DNA from: Onthophagus taurus
Taxonomy: Eukaryota; Arthropoda; Insecta; Coleoptera; Scarabaeidae
Length of the DNA: 64,000 nucleotides
Reading direction: 5' to 3'
Assembly (NCBI RefSeq): GCF_036711975.1
Contig: NC_091972.1
Coordinates: forward strand, 28,525,001 to 28,589,000
Shown here in pieces: positions 34,276-46,700 of the stretch. The notes beneath the pieces are model-generated. The model was not told the origin of the DNA. It ran no database searches and was given only the letters and a program-made list of their open reading frames with translations. The translations under genes and the position numbers were made by a program. Positions within the stretch are counted from its first letter, which is position 1. Each line of letters opens with the position of its first letter.

Positions 34276-34889
34276 TAACCCTTGTAAGTTCTTACAATAG
34301 TACTACCTAACGTATAAAAAAATCTATGTGGGAAATTGCACCAAAATCGACAAACTATTTTCGCAAAAAAAACTAATTTTTGGGTTGGTTTTATAGGGTT
34401 TATTTTACTGCATAAATGTTAATTTACAACTAATTTATGGTTTTCTTCAAAATATTGTTCAAAAGTGTAACAGTTTGTCACTTTATTCTTAAGGAAAGGG
34501 GTTATCTATCATACCCCGTAACTTTGCAGGGGATGGTCAGAGGCAAATATGAAAAAACACGTCATTAATATTTTTAAACGTACTATAGGGATACATAATA
34601 TCGCCAAAATCGACAGGGTAGTTTTTAAAATATTCCAAAAAACTAGGGGTAGTTTACTCCCTGAAGCCCTCAGATATATGTGTGATATATCAATGGAAAG
34701 CTGTTTGAAAATGAATATCAGTTTACATTTACCACATTTCGATAGCTATTTTCGTTTTCAGCCTATAAGCGAATATATATATTTCGCCCCGATTTCCAAC
34801 TCTTATAATACGCTCCAGGGGCTTTTTTAGCACGTAAAAATTATTTTTGGCCATATTATCGCTGTACCAAATTTCAACAAACTCGGTGA
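34276..34889. other. AT-rich intergenic, no gene seen
   Basis: Contains a few A/T runs and a short open frame at 34549-34830 with no recognisable family. May be a MITE remnant. Confidence 0.3.
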
Positions 34890-35223
34890 GGGACAGTTCT
34901 GATACTTCCCTTGTCAGTAAAATATTGGAAAAAATTATATGTGGTCAGTTGAGAGAACATTCGAACCTGTTTTGTAACTGCTTTGTCACATGTTACGGAT
35001 GACCTTATTAGAGCAAAAGATAAAATGATCTCAGCATATTGGTTCTTTTGGACTATAGCAAAGCATTTGATACTGTTAACCATCGTGCATTGTTGGCGGT
35101 TCTTCGTTGTTCACATGTTGGTTGTGATGAGTCGTTTATTGAAATGATGTATTGTTACTTGAGCAATCGTAGACAATATGTGAAGTTGAATGGTGGGTAT
35201 TCTGGTTTTTTAGATGTGACAAG

Positions 35224-37725
35224 CAGTGATGGGCGCGGGGTAAATACCCGGCGGGTAGGTATTTATAAAATGGGTATTTATCCCCGGCTCAGGGTAAATA
35301 CCCAAACAGCGGGTATTTACACTTGCGCGCACGTCGTCAACTGGGCGCGTCTCGCAAGCACCTGTATTCTTGTTTAAACTTGTTTGTGTAATTTTTGACT
35401 GTAGTTTAGATGCGCGTAGTTCCTTATAGAGTAGAACACGAAATAAAACCGTAATTTAAATAAAAATTTATAAAAATATACTTCATTTAAATTAAAAAAA
35501 AAAATAATAATATCTTTTTGTGTAGTAAAAAAACGTGTTGTAAAAATGCCAAGGCTTGGACATTTTTTAATACTCATGAACAGGGAGGTGTAATATGCAA
35601 ATATTGCAATCAACGGTATAAACACGGCAATGTTAATAAAATGACAACTCACATTGTTAAAAACTGTTTTAAATGCCCACAACATTTAAAAAATATTTTA
35701 AAAAACCCTAGTTTGGTGAAAAATATAGATCAATCGGTAGTAACTTGGCAAGAAAATAATCCAGTGAGTGTTGTGCCTGGATCTAGTTCTTTTGAAAGAC
35801 CTGGAAGTTCTATGTCAACATTATCTTCATCATCAGCAATTACACCGTTTTTCGATACTATGGATCCTGCGACAAATGTATGTTTTACTATAAAATTGCT
35901 ATCAGTCAAAACTTACAATGATGATTTTCTTTTGATGTAGGAAATGCTCAATCAACGTCTGGCAAAAGCTGTTTTCATCGCGCCATTCTCGTTAGTAGAA
36001 CATCCATTATGGATCGAGTTTTTTAAAGCTATTCGCCCCGCATTCGTGCCTCCTTCCCGAAATCGTTTAGCAAGAACATATTTAGAATCACAGTATGTCG
36101 AAATGAAAAATAATGTTAATTCTACAGTTAATAATTGTAAGCACCTACATTTACAATGTGATGGTTGGTCTAATCTGCGCAACGAATCCATTATAAATTT
36201 TTTAATATCTACCCCCGCTCCACTTTTTGTTGATTTTGTTTTTTCGGGGGAAAAGCGACATACAGCAACATATTTGTACAAACAAATAGAAATAGTAATG
36301 AAAAAGTATGATACCGAAAAATTTCTGGTAGTCATTGGTGATAACGCGGCGAATATGAGAGCAAGTTTCAGACTACTGCAAGAAAAGTATCCTCATATTG
36401 TACCGCTAGGATGTTTGGCACATTTGTTACATTTAATATGTGGTGATATTGTTAACAGTTCATCAATTAAAACAAAAATAACAGATGTGATTCAAGTCAC
36501 AAAAACTATTAAAAATAGTCATGTACTTAAAGCAACTTTTGATCAAATAGGAAGAGAAAAAGGTGTTACAGTCGCTCTTAAATTACCAGCACTAACTCGA
36601 TGGGGTAGTTATTTGGATTGTTTGAAAAGTGTGATGACTAATAAAAGTGTTATCCAAACCTTAGCGGTAACCGAAGGAGTAATAATCACATTAGAAATAA
36701 AGAAAAAATTCTTGGTGATGACTTTTGGAATCATATCCAAAATATGATGTCGCTTAGAACCTATAATAAACTTATTAATAAAAGTGCAATCTAATGAACC
36801 ACAAATACATATTGTCTATAAAGAATTAACAAAACTGGAGTCGACTTTAATGGACATTATTAATGTCATCAATTTCGAAGAATTCGAAAAGGATAATATT
36901 ATTAAAAAATTGGTCGACAGAAAGAAGTTTGCACTAGGCGACATACATTTTGCCGCAGATTTGTTAAATCCATCAACTCAGGGGTGCGATTTAAATCCCA
37001 CTCAGTTGTTGGACGCAATGACATTTATATATAATATGGGAAAGCATTCTCATATAAATGAAATAAAGTTAAGATCCGAGTTAGTAAATTTTCGTGATAA
37101 AGAAGATATGTAGGCAAACACCATTTTATGGGACGGACATGATTCTATGCCACCAGTTTTATGGTGGAGAGGTTTGAGGGGAACTTGCGAATTGGCAGAT
37201 ATCGCCATTCGGATATTAAGTGCACCCATAACATCAGCGGCAACAGAAAGAACCTTTAGCGCGTTTAGTTGGCTGTACTGCAAAAAAAGAAATCCGCTGA
37301 CTACGACAAATGCCGCTAAATTAACATATTTAACTTACAATGATAAGCTATTAAATACATATGAAAGTAACACAAACCAAAATATAACAGATACCGACAA
37401 AAATGAAGAAAGCGACAATGAATTGGTCGAAGACGAGCAATTAAGACGAATCTGTCTTAATTTAGATTATATCAATTTATTATGATTAAAAATGAATATA
37501 TTATTTAACGTTTCTTGTTTTATTTTTATGAGTTTTTGTGTAAATAACCAGTGTTAATGATTTTTATTAAAAAAGAACTTTTATTTTTGAATTAAACTTT
37601 TTTTACTTTTTTAGTGATCTTTGTATTGTTTTTAAATTTTATAAATACCTCTAAATACTCAACTTGGGTAAATACCCCAGGGTATTTTCCCTTGAAAATA
37701 AATACCCGGGTATTTAGCAACACTG
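35224..37725. mobile_element. hAT transposon, 2502 bp, with 8-bp target duplication
   Basis: Ends CAGTGATGG and, inverse at 37725, CAGTGTTGC. The flanks carry a perfect 8-bp duplication GTGACAAG (35216-35223, 37726-37733). GGGTATTTA/TAAATACCC motifs are repeated near both ends and are likely transposase binding sites. It interrupts a LINE reverse transcriptase. Confidence 0.95.
35547..37485 (+). pseudogene. hAT transposase (BED finger, catalytic core, dimerisation domain)
   Basis: Exon 1 (to 35877) encodes a BED-type finger (WTFFNTHEQGGVICKYC … H…C). A short intron 35878-35940 has GTATGT…TAG borders. Exon 2 encodes the catalytic region (LHLQCDGWSN, VVIGDNAANM, GCLAHLLHL, LTRWGSYL) to about 36700, where the frame shifts. 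It resumes at 36784, is cut by TAG at 37111-37113, and ends with the C-terminal dimerisation region (SAATERTFSAFSWLYCKKRN) and TGA near 37483. The N-terminus lacks an in-frame ATG before the finger. Dead copy, but recent. Confidence 0.9.
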
Positions 37726-38779
37726 GTGACAAGTGGTGTTCCCCAGGGTTCAGTATTAGGACCATTACTTTTTTGTATCTATACGTTCTTGCTACCCAAG
37801 TGTTTTTAATTTTCTTATGTTCACAAATCCGCTGATGATACACAAGTATACCTTAGTTTTCTTAGAGACCAGTTAGGCATAGCAGTAGCTAGTATTAACG
37901 AGAATCTGCTTCGTTTGTCAGATTACGCAACAGAGCATTCATTAATTTTGAATCCAGAAAAAAGTTTAGTGTGGGTGTTTGGTAAAGATTGAGTAGTAGA
38001 ATCTATGAGTCGCAATGTTGATATTACACTTGGTATGCCACCAACTGTAATATCAACATTGCATCCCGATTGTGTCACAGGCCAAAAACTTGGGTTTAAT
38101 TATTGACAATTCTTTCAGATACCGTAATTATATTTCTAAAATAATTGGTATAGCTTATCAAAATTTAAAATTGTTGTACTGTTTTAAAGACATTTTTAGT
38201 GTCAAATTGAAAACAACTCTATGTGAAGCTTGATATTGGTAGGGTGCAAAGGGTGCAGAACGCTTGCATGCGATTTATTTTTAATATACGAAAATTTGAC
38301 TATATTTCCCATAAATTGAAGGAATTGAAATGGTTTAACATGCGTGATCGGGTCGTTTTGCAGTCCTTAACATTGTTTCACAAAGTAGTGGTTACCGGCA
38401 ATCCTCCGTATATGTCTCGTAGGGTGACACTTAGAAGCGATATTCATAATATTAATATTCGTAGAAAAAGAGAGGTTTAAGGGTGTCCTATACAGATATA
38501 TTTTTAACAACAATGCGAGGTTTTTTGCTTTTTATTATGCTTTAGTTTGTTTACGGATTGTTAGGATAGGTAGAATAGGTATTCAAACTTGTTTTTTATT
38601 CTTACATGATTTAAGGGTTCGGTTTAAAAGCAAGGAATGTCTTACGAGACATTCATCTGAACTGCCCCTTGAGGTTCTCCAAATACATAACTGTACTGTA
38701 ACTAATATTAATATGTTATTTGTTGTGTAATACGTTATGTTGGGGAATAAAGAAATTTATTATTATTATTATTATTATT

Positions 38780-39009
38780 TCAGAATCATATCCGTTGACA
38801 TCACAATGTTCCATTTCTGGTTGCAACAGGACTTTTCAAAAAACTGAGAAATCTTTTTTTGTTCTTGTTTATCTTGAAAAGGCTTTTTTGAAAACTTTTT
38901 GAACTAGTATTGTTGGTATGGTCTTTCAGATCATCACATTGACTAAAATATTGTTTTCTTAGTGTTTTTAATCAATTTTTTGAAAATATTTTGTATTATA
39001 CATTATTAC
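38780..39009. other. Intergenic, no gene seen
   Basis: AT-rich; no feature recognised. Confidence 0.3.
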
Positions 39010-39170
39010 ATTACATTACATTATTATTATTTAGTAACCTACATTATAACGATAATAATTTTTTTTGGGATAAACTTGATTTCGAACGGTAGGTCCCTTT
39101 TAATAGACCAGGTCACATATGATACTAATAAACGCGTTTTAAGTACTGATAAGACCTGTATACATCAAAT
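39010..39170. repeat. Inverted copy of the sequence upstream of the 43788 gene
   Basis: This ~150-bp stretch (TAGGTCCCTTTTAATAGACC core) matches 43590-43740 in inverse orientation, 4.5 kb away. Possibly the terminal repeat of an otherwise eroded element. Confidence 0.7.
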
Positions 39171-39334
39171 CCAAATACATATACAGAAACCAGGAAATTT
39201 CATTATTAAAATTTTTAATTTTGAAAAACCCGAAATTTTAAATTCCATATTATGAAATATTTCTAGTTTCTGAATTAATGGTAATTACTAATTACCAAAG
39301 GTTTCCCTTTTAAAGGTTCCCCTTTTAATAAAAG

Positions 39335-39345
39335 GTATAAAAAGA
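39335..39345 (+). promoter_or_regulatory. TATA-like box before a small ORF
   Basis: GGTATAAAAAG, about 70 bp upstream of the ATG at 39409. May be chance in AT-rich DNA. Confidence 0.3.
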
Positions 39346-39408
39346 TAGGTAATAAAGGTAACCACCATCAGTAACAATATAATAAACCAACAGTAACAAT
39401 ATAATAAA

Positions 39409-39555
39409 ATGGTAAACGCAATCGAGGCGAAATTCAACTATCGTAATACTAAACAGACCGCTATTGATAAGAAACATTCAACTAAATTCAAGAATTTTAA
39501 GAAATTTATTATGAGATGGTACATCAGGAGCAACAAAAATCATATTGAAACATGA
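39409..39555 (+). CDS. Small basic ORF, 48 residues, hypothetical
   Basis: ATG 39409 to TGA 39553-39555. The product is Lys/Arg-rich (MVNAIEAKFNYRNTKQTAID then FKNFKKFIMRWYIR) with no recognised family. A TATA-like box lies ~70 bp upstream. It is not long enough to be convincing by itself; it could be the last exon or relic of an element between the inverted repeats at 39010 and 43590. Confidence 0.25.
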   Translation: MVNAIEAKFNYRNTKQTAIDKKHSTKFKNFKKFIMRWYIRSNKNHIET

Positions 39556-39967
39556 TTTATAATTAAGAAAACAGATTCGAACGATGAACACATAAATGAT
39601 GGGTTGTCAATTAATTAAATTGTAATATAAAAATCAACGTGATACGAGAAACAAAAGTCATTGATTAGGTTGAGATAAGATATTTCAATTTTAATATTCT
39701 CACAAACTTATAACAACTTAATAGTTTGTGTATGTAACTGTATTATTTTTATTTTAATAAAATGTTGTTATTTATTGCATTTTCTTTTCTGCTTTATTTT
39801 CCTCTGTTCAAATTTTGCCCAAATATTCGTTTTAATATCATCAAAAAAATTAAAATTACATTACTCGATTGGTGTTTTGTGCATAGATGTGAAATTTATA
39901 CCGGGTAAAGAGTAGTAGTTTATATAATTTACTTTTTTTGGAATTAAAATACACCGAGAATTTCAGT

Positions 39968-40301
39968 ATTGAGATATTTATACCGTGTGCTAAATGTCGA
40001 CTTACTTATGTAGTTTCGACTTACAATTCCAACACAGTATACCCAAGCTATCAAATTAATAATAAGTTTTTCTTTTTCATATTACATCTTAAATATTAAA
40101 TTAAATTACAATATGTATAGTAATTATTCATTAAATTAATATTCGAATGTAATTTTTAGTTTTAGTAAGTTTGTTTTGCGTCCACCTTAAGTATTACAAT
40201 ACTGTAGAGGACTGACGAACGCATTCACTCATGGAGATATTTATACCCAAAATTGGAACATTTCATTAAAAGTACTTACGATAAGATAAGTTCCGACTAG
40301 G
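39968..40301. repeat. Duplicated segment A-B, copy 1 (contiguous)
   Basis: Segment A (39968-40188) equals 41241-41461, both 221 bp with few differences. Segment B (40201-40301) equals 43299-43396. In this copy A and B are joined by 12 bp; in copy 2 they are 1.8 kb apart. Confidence 0.85.
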
Positions 40302-40546
40302 TTTAGTGTTAGTTCTAGTTTTACACTAGCACTGTTACTATGTGGAACTAATACTATACCTAGAACTAGAATCATTTGGGTTTAGCCGTCTTTAGAGACG
40401 TGCGGCTAAACCCGAATAGCGTTAGTTCTAGTTTTACACTTACATTGTCACTAAGCTAGAACTAACATTAGACCTGGAACTAGATTTATTCTAGTAACGG
40501 ACACTACGTTCCTGGTATTAATCCGTTATATCGAGATTTTACTGAA
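40302..40546. repeat. CTAG-rich module and pogo-type right end
   Basis: Two inverted CTAG-rich units (AGTTCTAGTTTTACACTAGC and partner) separated by TTTAGCCGTCTTTAGAGACG, followed by TTATATCGAGATTTTACTG, the same end type as 25591. No left end seen nearby. Confidence 0.75.
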
Positions 40547-40598
40547 ATGTAAAATTATATTGACATGTTGTATTTTATTTGGGACAAAGTAAGTATGT

Positions 40599-41696
40599 AT
40601 ATACCAAGCAGGATGGATGTAATTCTAAATCGTAAAGGTTACTTATTAATAAAATGTAAGAAAGTACACATTGAAAATTGATAACAAAAACATGTAATTT
40701 AATTGATTAATAATCCCATCTCTATTACTCGCTCAAACTGGGATGAAAATGTGAATCATTGTGTTTTTGTATTATTGAATTTAGATAAATTCGTTTCGAA
40801 TCACTCATTATCAGTCGTGTTTAAATTGCCGGTATATTTCAGATACGTTCCCAAAGTTCTAATCATCTTTTCGTAAAGTTTATTTAAAATATTTGTGATA
40901 AAACGACTTGAACTCTGGAAACACTCCGACAACTTAATATCTCGATTTTGAACGATATTTGAAATGACGAGTAAAATCTTTTCGCTAATTGAAAATCAGA
41001 AAATATAACGATACCTACAAAACCACCTAACAAAAATGGTTGAACTGTTCCTGCTCAATTCGGATTGTATGCGATTACTTATTTATGTCACTCAATCAAT
41101 TTTTCTATTACTTGTAGTTTAACAGAATTACCATGTAATCATTTAAGTAGGGAATATTTAATACAACTCAGATTTAATTTAACGTTTTATTTTATTGTTA
41201 ATTGTTTCTCTTTCCAACAACAACTATAATTTATTAAAATATTGAGATATTTATACCGTGTGCTAAATGTCGACTTACTTATGTAGTTTCGACTTACAAT
41301 TCCAACACAGTATACGCAAGCTATCAAATTAACAATAAGTTTTTCTTTTTCATATTACATCTTAAATATTAAATTAAATTACAATATGTATAATAATTAT
41401 TCATTAAATTAATATTCGAGTGTAACTTTTAGTTTTAGCAAGTTTGTTTTGCGTCCACCTTCGCCTATCCACCTTAATACTTGTCGTATTCTTGATATAC
41501 AGCGTAATCGAAAAACATAAACGATATTATTTCTATTCCTATTTTCTATACAAATTGAACAGTGCATCTCAAAACGAAATTGTTGATTGGTGTTCACTTA
41601 CTACTTATTTTATATTTTATTAATAAGTGATCTTTACGATTTAGGATTAAATGTCACTGCCAATTGCGCTACTTACACCCATCCTGCTTGGTATAT
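40599..41696. repeat. Inverted pair around ATACCAAGCAGGATGG
   Basis: The sequence at 40599-40665 recurs inverted at about 41600-41696. TA-rich borders suggest an element of about 1.1 kb. It encloses segment A' (41241-41461). No ORF of note. Confidence 0.6.
41241..41461. repeat. Duplicated segment A, copy 2
   Basis: 221 bp, same length as 39968-40188. Confidence 0.85.
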
Positions 41697-42103
41697 TTGG
41701 GAAAGTAATAAAATAATAGAGTTTTTATATATATATAGTATAATTTATTTATAAACACCACGTACACCTATGTACATATTTACAGTTTACGCGATCTATT
41801 GTTTATTAAATTATTGTTATATTTAACCCGAGTGCCAAATCGAAAAAAATCGTCGATCCTTGTTGCCAAGTGCGTTTTATTGGTTCAATTAATCGCGTGA
41901 TTAAATTTTGATTGGTTGAAAATGGTGAGACCATCGGTTGGGAAATACTAGTTCGATAAAATAATGTTAAATTAGAATTAGATCAATATACGTTGTTAAA
42001 AAGATAGCACTGTTGGGAAGCCGCACAAGAATAAATATATTTAGTTAAACCAGTTGTTTCAATCACCAACCCTAAAACGGAACATAGCCACCATAAGTTT
42101 CAA
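41462..42103. other. Spacer between segment A' and the LINE, no gene seen
   Basis: AT-rich. This ~630 bp has no counterpart in copy 1 of the duplication. Confidence 0.35.
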
Positions 42104-42114
42104 TACTGTAGAGG

Positions 42115-43326
42115 AACGGTGAACTTGACGGGCCTGCCTCTTGATGTTCCTGGAAATCTTCCTTAACCCTCTTCATCGGATCTAAAACAGACGGAAAATA
42201 TGTTAGTTAATATTCGCTAAATTAGCGATATCGGGAGTGGATTTGGAAAGGACAGTCGGGTTCCCGGATCGTCAGACGAGAAGCAGCCTTGGCCGTTTAT
42301 GGCGAAGGTGTTCAACGTCGTAATCCGTTTGGAATTTGGGTGGTCTTCGAGTCGCGTAAACTCGGTACTGGCTCTGTTCCGAATGAATTCCTCGATGGTC
42401 ACCATCTGGGAATCATTGTGCAGTGTCGCATTACTGACAAACCAAGGAGCATCGAATGTCATCCTTAGGACCTTGTTCTGAACCACTTGGAGTTTTTGCA
42501 CGTGCGAGTGCGCGGTGTAACCCCAGACTGAACAAGCGTATGTCATCGCAGGTCTGATAACCGCTTTGTAGAGTCGAATCTTCCGGAGAGGATCCAACTT
42601 ACTTCGGCGATTTATCAGAGCGTACAGATTGACCAGAGCTATCTTCGCCTGGTTCGCCATGGCCTCGATGTGACTTTTCCAAGTTAGTTTAGAGTCCAGA
42701 ATGACACCCAAATACTTGACTTCAGAACGGCAGGGGAGCTCGTCCCCTTGCAGTACCATCGCATCGGGGGGTCTCTTTCTACGCCGAGTAAAAAGTACTA
42801 CGGTACTTTTATCAGCGTTGATTTTGACCCGCCACTTTGCGAAGTAGTCTTGCAGCTGATCCGATGCTGTCTGCAGTCTACGAGCGGCAATCTCGGGGGA
42901 CCCAGATCTGCTGTAGGTGCACACATCGTCGGCGTACATCGCTAACTGAGTGCCCTCAGTACGAGGTAAGTCGCTCACAAAGATACAAAAGAGTATTGGT
43001 GAAAGCAACGACCCCTGAGGGACGCCTGCAGTTAGGATTCGCTCTCTCGAACGCGTACCTTTCAATTTGATGCGCGCCTTCCTACCGTCATGGTAGGACG
43101 CGATCAATTGAACTAACTCCAGGGGCACGCCCGCTTCTAGCATTTTGAACAAAAGTCCTTCATGCCATACTATGTCGAACGCTTTGGCAACGTCGAAAAA
43201 CACAGCACAAGTGCTTTGATTACGATTGAAGCCATCGGTTATGTGTTCGACAAGTCGCAGTACCTGGTGTACGGTCGAATGTTTGGGTCGGAAACCAAAC
43301 TGTAGAGGACTGACGAACGCATTCAC
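42115..43326 (-). pseudogene. Jockey-type LINE reverse transcriptase, long open frame, 5'-truncated
   Basis: The minus frame is open from 43326 to the stop at 42217 with no breaks (about 368 codons, no ATG at the start). It begins at the QFGFRPKHST motif, so endonuclease and fingers are missing. Then CAVFFDVAKAFDIVWH, GVPQGSLLSPILFCIFVSDL, QLAMYADDVCTYS (catalytic), SEVKYLGVILDSKLTW and MTYACSVWGY. No RNase H. Direct repeats ACTGTAGAGGA lie at 42104-42114 and 43299-43309. The reading frame is well preserved although the element is truncated. Confidence 0.88.
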
Positions 43327-43396
43327 TCATGGAGGTATTTATATCCGAAATCGGAAATTACATTAAAAGTACTTACGATAAGATAAGTTTCGACTA
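43299..43396. repeat. Duplicated segment B, copy 2
   Basis: Matches 40201-40301. Its first ~28 bp overlap the open frame of the LINE reverse transcriptase. Confidence 0.8.
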
Positions 43397-43427
43397 TACA
43401 GGTCTGTACGATAAATTTCCGTTCAGT

Positions 43428-43468
43428 AAATGTACCGTGTACGATATGTAAATGTACACGGTACATTT
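43428..43468. repeat. Perfect 15-bp-arm palindrome
   Basis: AAATGTACCGTGTAC and its exact inverse with an 11-bp loop. Confidence 0.85.
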
Positions 43469-43589
43469 CCTATTTTGCTACGTACACGTTCCTACGATAT
43501 AAGTTTGAAATTAAAATGGATCTAAATACATTTTCAGTTCAATTTACCTTCTCACAAATTTAATCTTAAATGTTTTTTGCCTCATTTGA

Positions 43590-43740
43590 TAGCTACAAGT
43601 TTTATCAGCACTTAAAACGCGTTTTTTAGTTTTATATGTGGCCTGGTCTATGAAAAGGGACCTAAATCGAAATCAAGTTTACGAGTAAACACCTTAAAAT
43701 ATTATTATCATTGTAATGTACTAGGTTACTAAATGATCGC
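43590..43740. repeat. Partner of the inverted repeat at 39010, directly upstream of the 43788 gene
   Basis: Contains the inverse of the TAGGTCCCTTTT…GACCAGG core. Ends ~48 bp before the ATG at 43788, so it may hold promoter or terminal-repeat function. Confidence 0.7.
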
Positions 43741-43787
43741 CGTAATTTAGTAGGTTTGTTGTATAATTATTAGTAGTGAAGTGAAGA

Positions 43788-46700
43788 ATGTTGTCAGAAA
43801 ATGGATTAAAAACACTGGGTGAACAATATTTTAGTGAAAATGACTATCCAGAAGACCATACCAAGGATTCCAATTCAATTAGTTCAGATAAAAGTTATGC
43901 AACAGATTTTTTGAAAACAAGAGACGTGTCTCTTGAAGATAAAGAAGAGCAGGAAAAGATTACTCAGTTTTTTAAAAAATCTTGTTGCAACCGGAAATGC
44001 AATTTTGTAATACCACGAGATATGATACTGAAATCAAGAAATAACTTTATAGATTTAGAGAAAGATCAACAGGATTTGATAATATTGAGTAAAATTGAAT
44101 CAGGTAAAACATGTGATGCCTTGGATGATGCTTATGCAAAAATCTCAGGACGGAAAAAATACGAAAACCGAAAAGAAACGTTACGAACGAAGAGTAACAT
44201 TGTTTACACTTATTACAAGTTACCTATTTGTCGTCAGTTATTTCTGTTTATATACGCCTGTGGATTGAAACGTTATAAAGCTTTACTACGACACTTCGAT
44301 GTCAACGGTATCATAGTAAGAAAACATGGTAAAATCAACAAGCCATCTTCCAATTCAAAAGCAATACAACCATCTGAAATTACTAAGATAGTAGAATTCA
44401 TTAACTCTATTGCTGAACGTTTAGCCTTTCCACTGCCTGGAAGACTTAGGAAATTTAAAGACTATGGGGTTATGAAGCTACCATCAAGCGAAAATATGTC
44501 GTCAATTTATAGGATGTATATTTCTTCACTTAGTCCGGACGAACGAAGAATAAGTAATAGGTCATTCCGACGAGTTTGGAATAAATACATACCATATGTA
44601 ACAGTAATGAAACCGGCCGATGATATTTGCGATTTTTGTAGAGGTATGTTCGAATTATTGTAATTATTGTATTCAATTTTTCATAATCATTTACGGACAA
44701 AAAATTGAATAATATCTATAAGTAAAACTTTATAACTAGAACTACCACTAGCACTATCACTAGAACTAACACAAGATCTAGAATTAGAAACTTCGATTGC
44801 CATGCATCTTTTAAAAAAGGGTTTGATGTTTCGGAGGCCATCTTGCAACCTTCTACTTCGTCGCATATCCTTTTTGCTTGCAGGAATAAAGTTTGGATTA
44901 CTAACCTCTTCTGTTGTTGACGGTGATGGGACAAAGCCTGTAGGCACCCGTTCTGACCATTTGATCAAATATACCATGGAAACGGAAGCTGCAAACAGTT
45001 ACCTTTCCTGGATATATTGGTCACTAGGAAGACAGATGAGATACAGAACAGAAGACATACACGAACAGGTATCTACAAGCTTCGTCCCATCACTACATCA
45101 CTACAACTTTGGCTGTCAAAATGTCTAGTTGATTGCTGTGACCATAGTTTTTCTAGTTTCAATCTGGAACAGCTATTATTTTTGCTAGAACAACTCTACA
45201 AACCGCACTTTACTCTTTGAAAATTGAACGTTGTGGAGGTTTTCAGTCAGTAATTTTTGCGTCAGCGGTTTTAAATTATACAATAACAATTAAATAACAA
45301 TAACTCTCTAAAAATCTAAAATAACTCAAATTTTGCTGATTGAAATTTTGCTCTCTAACTTGTTCTTGTTGTTCTAGTTACTTAAACTGTTTAATCACTG
45401 CGGCTTTAGCTTCAGAACAGCTTCAGAACAGCTGTTATTTTCACTAGAAAAACCATAAATTTGAGCTGTTCTGATATCGGACAGATTTTGTTGAATCAGT
45501 GAACCTAACCTTTAATATAATAATAGTTTTAAAAAATTAATTGACCATCCCAATTTTCTAAAAATTTTTTAAAAAGTTTGGCATTCTGTTGTTTTTTAGT
45601 CAATTAGAAGCGAAAATTTGGCATATTGACAAAAATAAACATCATTTTAAACACATAATAATATAATAATAATAACTTTGATAATTGTAAAACTAACTAC
45701 TACTAATTGGTCTAAGGAAATTAGAATCGAGCTGTTAAAAGTTTTTTTAATTCCTCCTTAAATACTAAAATTACCGTCCATCACGTTCCATTCATTGCTG
45801 GAGCCTCTCTTGCGAGGAAAAAACTGCGCATTCAATTTCGGTCCTTGGTGGGTTGTGAATGGCATTCCAAATCCTATTTTCCATGTCTTGTCTGGTTGTA
45901 GGTTGAATTTGAACAAGTTAATTCCATCGTTGTTGGGTTTAGATGGTCTTTCATATTTATAGCAAAATGTGCTGGACAACCGGCCAGTTGTAAGAACAAA
46001 TTTTGTCGTATTTCCAATGGCACATCTTCTAACAAAATCGGTAATTGATTGACCAACTGATTAAAACCATTGAATTTTCTCATTAAATCATCTTTCACCG
46101 ATATTTTAAGTTAGGAACAAGATCTCGAGGCACGGTTTTCACTAGCTTGTTTAGCTTCATTTTGCAATTTTTTGTAATAAATCAATTTCTATTGTAATAT
46201 CGAAAAAGCTCTCTAGTGGCGATATACCAAATTACAATCACTACAAATAAGGTAGGGTTTGTATTCCAAGAAAAGCTCTTTTCAACGATACCAAGTTTAT
46301 ATTTGTTTACAAACATTTTCGAACACCCCCACAACTTTATTTTTAGAGATAGGGCAAAAAGTGTTTTAACAAAAAACTATAACTTTAAAAGGCTAGTTTT
46401 TGTTATAGGCCTTTTTTGTTATGTTAATCCAGTGGAATTCCGCGAAACACCACCTTTTTTAACCCTTCGTATATGAGGTGGGGTATCATGCACCCCAGAA
46501 TGTCAGCATTTTCAATGAAACAAATGAGTTTCTACAATCATCACGATACTTTACATTATTGAGGACGCGGACTGCACGTCGCTGCAGTCTGAAGACACGA
46601 TCAACGATTAGGAAGAGGGAAAAATATGGAATCCTTAATGACTGCCGCGACATATTCTTACTCAAAGCCCGCAGAAAATAAACGCTACCACTGAGCTTCT

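Larger units (their letters stand above)
34890..38779 (+). mobile_element. Degenerate LINE with (TTA)n tail, split by a hAT element
   Basis: Plus-strand reverse transcriptase pieces: LSKILEKIIC-like near 34920, VLLDYSKAFDTVNH at 35040, SNRRQYVKLNG at 35165, then after the hAT element GVPQGSVLGPLLF at 37735, a YADD box altered to SADD near 37830, and C-terminal motifs (RVQNACMRFIFNI) near 38250. Many stops. Ends with GGGGAATAAAGAAA and a TTA repeat (38757-38779). Confidence 0.82.
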
